Assembly: GCA_023264915.1 (NCBI GenBank)
Contig: JAHFUU010000061.1
Coordinates: 1 to 8,939 of the forward strand
Direction of reading: 5' to 3'
DNA: 8,939 nucleotides
From: Microthrixaceae bacterium
GTDB taxonomy: Bacteria; Actinomycetota; Acidimicrobiia; Acidimicrobiales; Acidimicrobilacustridaceae
Shown here: positions 5,820-8,939 of the stretch, in pieces
How positions within the stretch are numbered: the first letter of the stretch is position 1
How the letters are laid out: every line of letters begins with the position of its first letter
Program-made: the position numbers and the translations under genes
Notes under the pieces: generated by a model
The model's database searches: none
What the model was told of the DNA's origin: nothing
The model's input: only the letters and a program-made list of their open reading frames with translations

Positions 5820-7400
5820 ATGTCCGGGACAGCGACACCGTCCAGATTCGGGATCCTGCGGGTCCGGGCACTCTCGATCGCGATGGTCGCGTTGGCTGCT
5901 GTTGTGGCACCCGGTGGGTGGCCCTCACGAGCCGAAGGCCAGTCCTCGCCGTCCTCGGCGGTCACCGCCACAACGGCCACCCCCGTGACGACGGCTTCCT
6001 CGACCACCACCTCGGCTCGCCCTGCCTCTCCCTCGACCTCGGCCATCGAACGAGCAGCGGACCCAGGAGAGCCGGTCTTGCTCGAGCCCGCCCCGGTCGC
6101 CGTCACCGACTACCCACGAAGCTCGCCTCGGCTCGCGGCTGTGAGCGTGCAAGGCGCCGAGTACCAACGAGCGGTCGACGACTACCACCGCGCGATCGAT
6201 GACTTCGATGCGATGACCCAGGCCGTCCCAGCGACCGAAGCAGAGATCCAGGCGACCCTCGACCGCCAGCACAGGGCCACTGACCGGTTCGGGGCACAGG
6301 TGCGCGAGCTCGGCGACCTGCTCGCGGCTCGAACCCGGGTCGAGGGCGAGCTCAGCAGCGCTACCCGCCGCAGGGACAAGGCCGACCTCCAGATCGGCGA
6401 GATCCGTGTCGGGCTGCGCAACATGGCCGTCAACGAGTACGTGGCGGGAGGCTTCGGGGGCGCACCCGAGCAGCTGCTCGACCTGCAAGGAGCCAACACC
6501 CTCGCGAGCAGGAAAGTGCTCCTGCTGACGGTCAAGGGTGACCGCATGGCAGAGCTGACCGCCATCTCCGGCTTCCGGGATGACAACGATCGGCTGGTGA
6601 CAGACAGGCAGGCACAGCTGGATGAGATCTCCCGCCGCGCCTCCACCACCGAGGCAGCCCGGGACCAGGCCGTGCGTGACCGCGATGTCGCCGCAGCCGA
6701 CGAGCAGCTCGCCCGCGCAGCCAAGGCTCGCGCCGAGGCAGCCCTGGCCGACCAGCAGAGCCAGATTGGCCTCCGGCGCAACGCTGTGGCCGACGCACGG
6801 ATGTCAGCAGAGGTCAAGGGTCTGGACCTCCCCTTCGTCGTCCTGAACGCGTACCTCAAGGCCGCGGACAGGTTCGGGTCGTCCTGCGGAATCCGATGGA
6901 GCGCTCTCGCCGGAATCGGTCGCACCGAGTCCAACCATGGGACCTTCGGCGGAGCAACTGTCGACCGGGACGGCAACGAGACCAAGCCCATCTATGGGAT
7001 CCCCCTCAACGGCGCCAACGGCACGACCAACGTCGGCGACACCGACGGGGGGGTCCTCGATGGCGACTCGAGCACCGACCGGGCGATGGGGCCGATGCAG
7101 TTCATCCCGTCTTCGTGGCGCGCTCTCGGCACAGACGGCGACAGCGACGGCAGAGCCGACCCGCAGAACTACTACGACGCCACGGCGAGCGCCGCGAACC
7201 TGTTGTGCCGCAAGGGTCCTGGCCTTGACGGTGACGAGGGCTTGCGCCGTGCCTTCCGCAGCTACAACAACGACGGTCACTACGTCGAGACCGTGCTCGA
7301 GCGCGCTCACAACTACGACAGGTACCGGCTCCCGTCCCCTGACAGTGCCGCCGATCCCGCGAGGGACATCCCCGGATCGACAGCACCGGGTTCATCCTGA
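5820..7400 (+). CDS. Secreted coiled-coil lytic murein transglycosylase (SLT2/MltB-like)
   Basis: This is a 526-residue exported peptidoglycan-cleaving enzyme. Residues 1-45 form a signal peptide, with basic RFGILRVR, a hydrophobic core (ALSIAMVALAAVV) and a likely signal-peptidase site near AEGQ. A Ser/Thr/Pro/Ala-rich linker follows (about 45-95). Residues about 115-345 are charged heptad-like helices with the NEYVAGG stretch, resembling the coiled-coil N-domains of CwlO/RipA-type wall enzymes. The C-terminal catalytic domain has the probable catalytic E370 in GIGRTESNHG, then DTDGG, DRAMGPMQFIPSSW (about 420-433), a DGDSDGRADPQNYYDA loop reminiscent of the Slt35 EF-hand, and YNNDGHYVETVL. 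This order is typical of actinobacterial MltB-related transglycosylases, which cut the MurNAc-GlcNAc bond to form 1,6-anhydroMurNAc. The start is set by the leaderless promoter. It converges on the zinc-ribbon gene 34 bp away. Exact role in growth or division is unknown. Confidence 0.9.
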   Translation: MSGTATPSRFGILRVRALSIAMVALAAVVAPGGWPSRAEGQSSPSSAVTATTATPVTTASSTTTSARPASPSTSAIERAADPGEPVLLEPAPVAVTDYPRSSPRLAAVSVQGAEYQRAVDDYHRAIDDFDAMTQAVPATEAEIQATLDRQHRATDRFGAQVRELGDLLAARTRVEGELSSATRRRDKADLQIGEIRVGLRNMAVNEYVAGGFGGAPEQLLDLQGANTLASRKVLLLTVKGDRMAELTAISGFRDDNDRLVTDRQAQLDEISRRASTTEAARDQAVRDRDVAAADEQLARAAKARAEAALADQQSQIGLRRNAVADARMSAEVKGLDLPFVVLNAYLKAADRFGSSCGIRWSALAGIGRTESNHGTFGGATVDRDGNETKPIYGIPLNGANGTTNVGDTDGGVLDGDSSTDRAMGPMQFIPSSWRALGTDGDSDGRADPQNYYDATASAANLLCRKGPGLDGDEGLRRAFRSYNNDGHYVETVLERAHNYDRYRLPSPDSAADPARDIPGSTAPGSS

Positions 7401-7404
7401 CTCC

Positions 7405-7432
7405 GACGGTCTCAGCGAAGCCGAGAGCTGTC
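7405..7432. terminator. Imperfect hairpin between convergent genes, possible bidirectional terminator
   Basis: Outer arms GAC/GTC and inner arms TCTC/GAGA, with a further GC/GC pair around GAA, can fold across most of the 34-bp gap between the convergent transglycosylase and zinc-ribbon genes. The stem has internal mismatches and no T-run on either side, so the call rests mainly on position. Confidence 0.3.
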
Positions 7433-7434
7433 AC

Positions 7435-7593
7435 TCACGTCATCGCTGTGCCGCAGTAGGGGCACTCGTCGAGATCACGATCAACTGACAGGCCACACCC
7501 GGGGCAGGCGGGCCTGTTGCGCTGTCGCATGAAGATCACCACGACCGCCGCTGTGACCACGAGGAAGATCAGCCCTCCGAAACCGTATGCCAT
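7435..7593 (-). CDS. Small membrane-anchored zinc-ribbon protein (52 aa)
   Basis: From ATG 7593 the protein has one transmembrane helix (residues about 6-22, GGLIFLVVTAAVVVIF), a basic juxtamembrane segment (MRQRNR, 22-27), and a C-terminal zinc ribbon with C30-x2-C33 and C44-x2-C47 (CPGC, CPYC). The basic residues after the helix suggest the zinc ribbon is cytoplasmic. An AGGGGAG-type ribosome binding site lies about eight bases upstream. The longer frame to 7701 would add 36 residues of low-quality sequence across the promoter region and is rejected. I do not recognise a named family; similar short TM-plus-zinc-ribbon proteins are common and uncharacterised in actinobacteria. It is convergent with the transglycosylase and divergent from matB. 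Confidence 0.75.
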   Translation of the reverse strand: MAYGFGGLIFLVVTAAVVVIFMRQRNRPACPGCGLSVDRDLDECPYCGTAMT

Positions 7594-7628
7594 CGTCTCG
7601 TCTCCCCTGCGTCGCCGCGGCTCGCCGA

Positions 7629-7634
7629 ACTCTA
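7629..7634 (-). promoter_or_regulatory. -10 element (TAGAGT) for the zinc-ribbon gene
   Basis: On the minus strand TAGAGT matches TANNNT. A start six bases further would be an A at 7622, giving a leader of about 28 bases that contains the ribosome binding site of the gene at 7593. No clear -35 box. It partly overlaps the left arm of the inverted repeat at 7632-7649. Confidence 0.4.
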
Positions 7635-7649
7635 ACGCTGGACGGTTAG
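7632..7649. promoter_or_regulatory. Inverted repeat CTAAC-N8-GTTAG, candidate operator between divergent genes
   Basis: CTAACGCTGGACGGTTAG has perfect 5-bp arms around 8 bases. The left arm overlaps the -10 of the zinc-ribbon gene and the right arm overlaps the -10 (TAGCAT) of matB, so a dimeric repressor bound here could block both. TetR-family operators often look like this, but no regulator gene is visible in the window. Short arms mean chance cannot be excluded. Confidence 0.4.
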
Positions 7650-7652
7650 CAT
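7647..7652 (+). promoter_or_regulatory. -10 element (TAGCAT) for matB
   Basis: TAGCAT matches TANNNT, and six bases later is an A at 7659. This would give a 19-base leader carrying GAGGT ahead of the GTG start at 7678. The geometry agrees with the other candidate promoters in the window. No clear -35 box. Confidence 0.45.
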
Positions 7653-7664
7653 CACCCGAGATAC

Positions 7665-7669
7665 GAGGT
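7665..7669 (+). promoter_or_regulatory. Ribosome binding site selecting the GTG start of matB
   Basis: GAGGT lies eight bases before GTG 7678. Later in-frame starts (GTG 7744, ATG 7756) lack a comparable site and would remove the N-terminal segment aligned with Streptomyces MatB, whose N-terminus also lies about 20-25 residues before the LRFGERSLTY-like stretch. Confidence 0.5.
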
Positions 7670-7677
7670 CCCTGCCC

Positions 7678-8939
7678 GTGCCTGAGCCCTTCCTCCCTCA
7701 TCTCACCAACCCCGAGAACGCAACCGGCGCCGAGACCGGGAGGGTGTCAGACCGAATGGCCGTCCGCTTCGGGGACTCGAGCCTCACCTTCGCGGAGCTC
7801 GCCCGAGCTGTGGCCGTCGTGACTGCCGAGATCGAGGGGATGAGCCGTGTCGGAATCCTCGCCTTCGAGCAGCCCGAGACAGCTGTGGCCGTCGTGGCAG
7901 CTCTGGCCGGCGGAGTGTGTGCTGTGCCGTTCAACCCGAGGGCCGGCCCGCGCGAGATCCAGCACGTGCTGCACGACAGCACGCCAGACGCCGTGCTGGT
8001 CCCACGCGGTGAGGCCGATTCAGGCCTGATCGCGTCAGGTACGAGCATCCGGGTGATCGAGGTCGACGCCAGGCCGGGGGAGGTTCGGGCTAGCTGGCCT
8101 CCGCCAGAGCCCGACCCTCGGAGCCCTGCACTGATCATGTACACATCCGGCACGACGGGCCCACCGAAGGGCGCGGTGCTCCCCCGCAGCGCCCTCAGCT
8201 TTGACATCGACGCGCTCGCCGAGGCCTGGGAATGGACCTCTGCGGATCGCCTCGTCCATGCCCTCCCGCTCTATCACGTCCACGGCCTGGTGCTCGGCCT
8301 GCTCGCGCCACTCCGCCTTGGCGCTCAGGTGCACCACACCGCGCCATTCGATCCTCACAGCACCGCGGAGGCTCTGGCCGACGCCTCGATGCTGTTCGCC
8401 GTGCCGACGATGTACAGGCGTCTGGCCGAGGCGGCCAGTGCCGACGAAGCCGTAGCAGCGTCGCTTCGCGGAGCGAGGCTGCTCGTGTCCGGTTCGGCGG
8501 GCCTGCCGGCCTCAGTCAGGGAGTCGATCGAGACGGTCTGCGGTCGCAAGGTGGCCGAGCGCTACGGGATGACCGAGACATGCATCACGACCGCTGTTCC
8601 CGCCCGTGCGCTCAGACCCGGAACCGTGGGGCCGCCCCTGCCGGGCGTCGAGCTGCAGCTCGTCGATGACACCGGCTCGAAGATCCCTACCTCGGACCAC
8701 AGCTCGGTCGGCGAGATCCTGGTCCGGGGTCCGTCGGTGTTCCTCGGTTACCTCGACCAGCCCGATGCGACTGCGTGCCTGATCCCCGATGGTTGGGTCC
8801 ACACCGGCGACATGGCTTCCCGAGATGAGGACGGCTACCTGCGAATCCTTGGCCGCAAGGCAACCGACCTGATCAGCTCGGGCGGTTTCCGGATCGGCGC
8901 CGGCGAGATCGAAGAGACGCTCGAGGACCATCCGGCAGT
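7678..8939 (+). CDS. matB: Malonyl/methylmalonyl-CoA synthetase-like acyl-CoA ligase (3' end cut by window edge)
   Basis: This is an adenylate-forming ligase that makes malonyl-CoA (or a related dicarboxyl-CoA) from the free acid, ATP and CoA. At least 420 codons are present; the C-terminal lid, with the catalytic Lys of the A10 motif, is missing. Motifs: P-loop YTSGTTGPPKGA (155-166); LPLYHVHGLVLG (about 196-207), characteristic of the MatB branch; YGMTE (296-300); HTGDMA with D378; and the hinge region GRKATDLISSGGFRIGAGEI (392-411). From memory, the protein follows S. coelicolor MatB (SCO2444) closely along its length, including MLF-VPTMY, GARLLVSGSA and GTVG-PLPGVEL. The N-terminus from GTG 7678 fits that family. 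Malonyl versus methylmalonyl preference cannot be told here. The gene could feed fatty-acid or polyketide building blocks or detoxify malonate; no malonate decarboxylase or polyketide gene is in view. Confidence 0.88.
   Translation, partial: MPEPFLPHLTNPENATGAETGRVSDRMAVRFGDSSLTFAELARAVAVVTAEIEGMSRVGILAFEQPETAVAVVAALAGGVCAVPFNPRAGPREIQHVLHDSTPDAVLVPRGEADSGLIASGTSIRVIEVDARPGEVRASWPPPEPDPRSPALIMYTSGTTGPPKGAVLPRSALSFDIDALAEAWEWTSADRLVHALPLYHVHGLVLGLLAPLRLGAQVHHTAPFDPHSTAEALADASMLFAVPTMYRRLAEAASADEAVAASLRGARLLVSGSAGLPASVRESIETVCGRKVAERYGMTETCITTAVPARALRPGTVGPPLPGVELQLVDDTGSKIPTSDHSSVGEILVRGPSVFLGYLDQPDATACLIPDGWVHTGDMASRDEDGYLRILGRKATDLISSGGFRIGAGEIEETLEDHPA

Overview
The window is chromosomal DNA of a high-GC actinobacterium, possibly an Acidimicrobiia-like lineage. 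The signs are strong G/C bias at third codon positions, TANNNT -10 boxes placed six bases before ATG codons (leaderless genes), a RecBCD-type RecC, and a Streptomyces-type MatB. The taxonomy is inferred. I see no rRNA, tRNA, CRISPR array, transposase or phage gene.

Layout. Positions 1-2962 (minus strand) hold most of recC, the gamma subunit of exodeoxyribonuclease V; its C-terminus lies beyond the left edge. A 9-bp tandem repeat inside it encodes a collagen-like Pro-Gly-Asp linker. A divergent intergenic region follows. It leads into a plus-strand unit of three overlapping reading frames: a putative 14-codon leaderless, Arg-rich leader peptide (3134-3178), a degenerate-CYTH plus CHAD protein (3175-4872), and an orphan ParA-type ATPase (4869-5636). 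The first two overlap by ATGA and the last two by TTGA, so translation is probably coupled throughout. Next is a secreted coiled-coil lytic transglycosylase with a leaderless start (5820-7400). It converges on a 52-residue membrane-anchored zinc-ribbon protein (7435-7593, minus strand). That small gene is divergent from a malonyl-CoA synthetase-like matB gene (7678 to the right edge), and the two share a compact promoter region with an inverted repeat.

How the genes may work together. CHAD domains are known to bind polyphosphate and to target polyphosphate granules, and orphan ParA ATPases are known to position cargo on the nucleoid. The tightly coupled CHAD-ParA pair is therefore a candidate system for positioning or segregating polyphosphate granules. 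This is the most interesting hypothesis here and is inference from family knowledge plus gene arrangement. RecC, the transglycosylase, the zinc-ribbon protein and MatB look like ordinary housekeeping neighbours.
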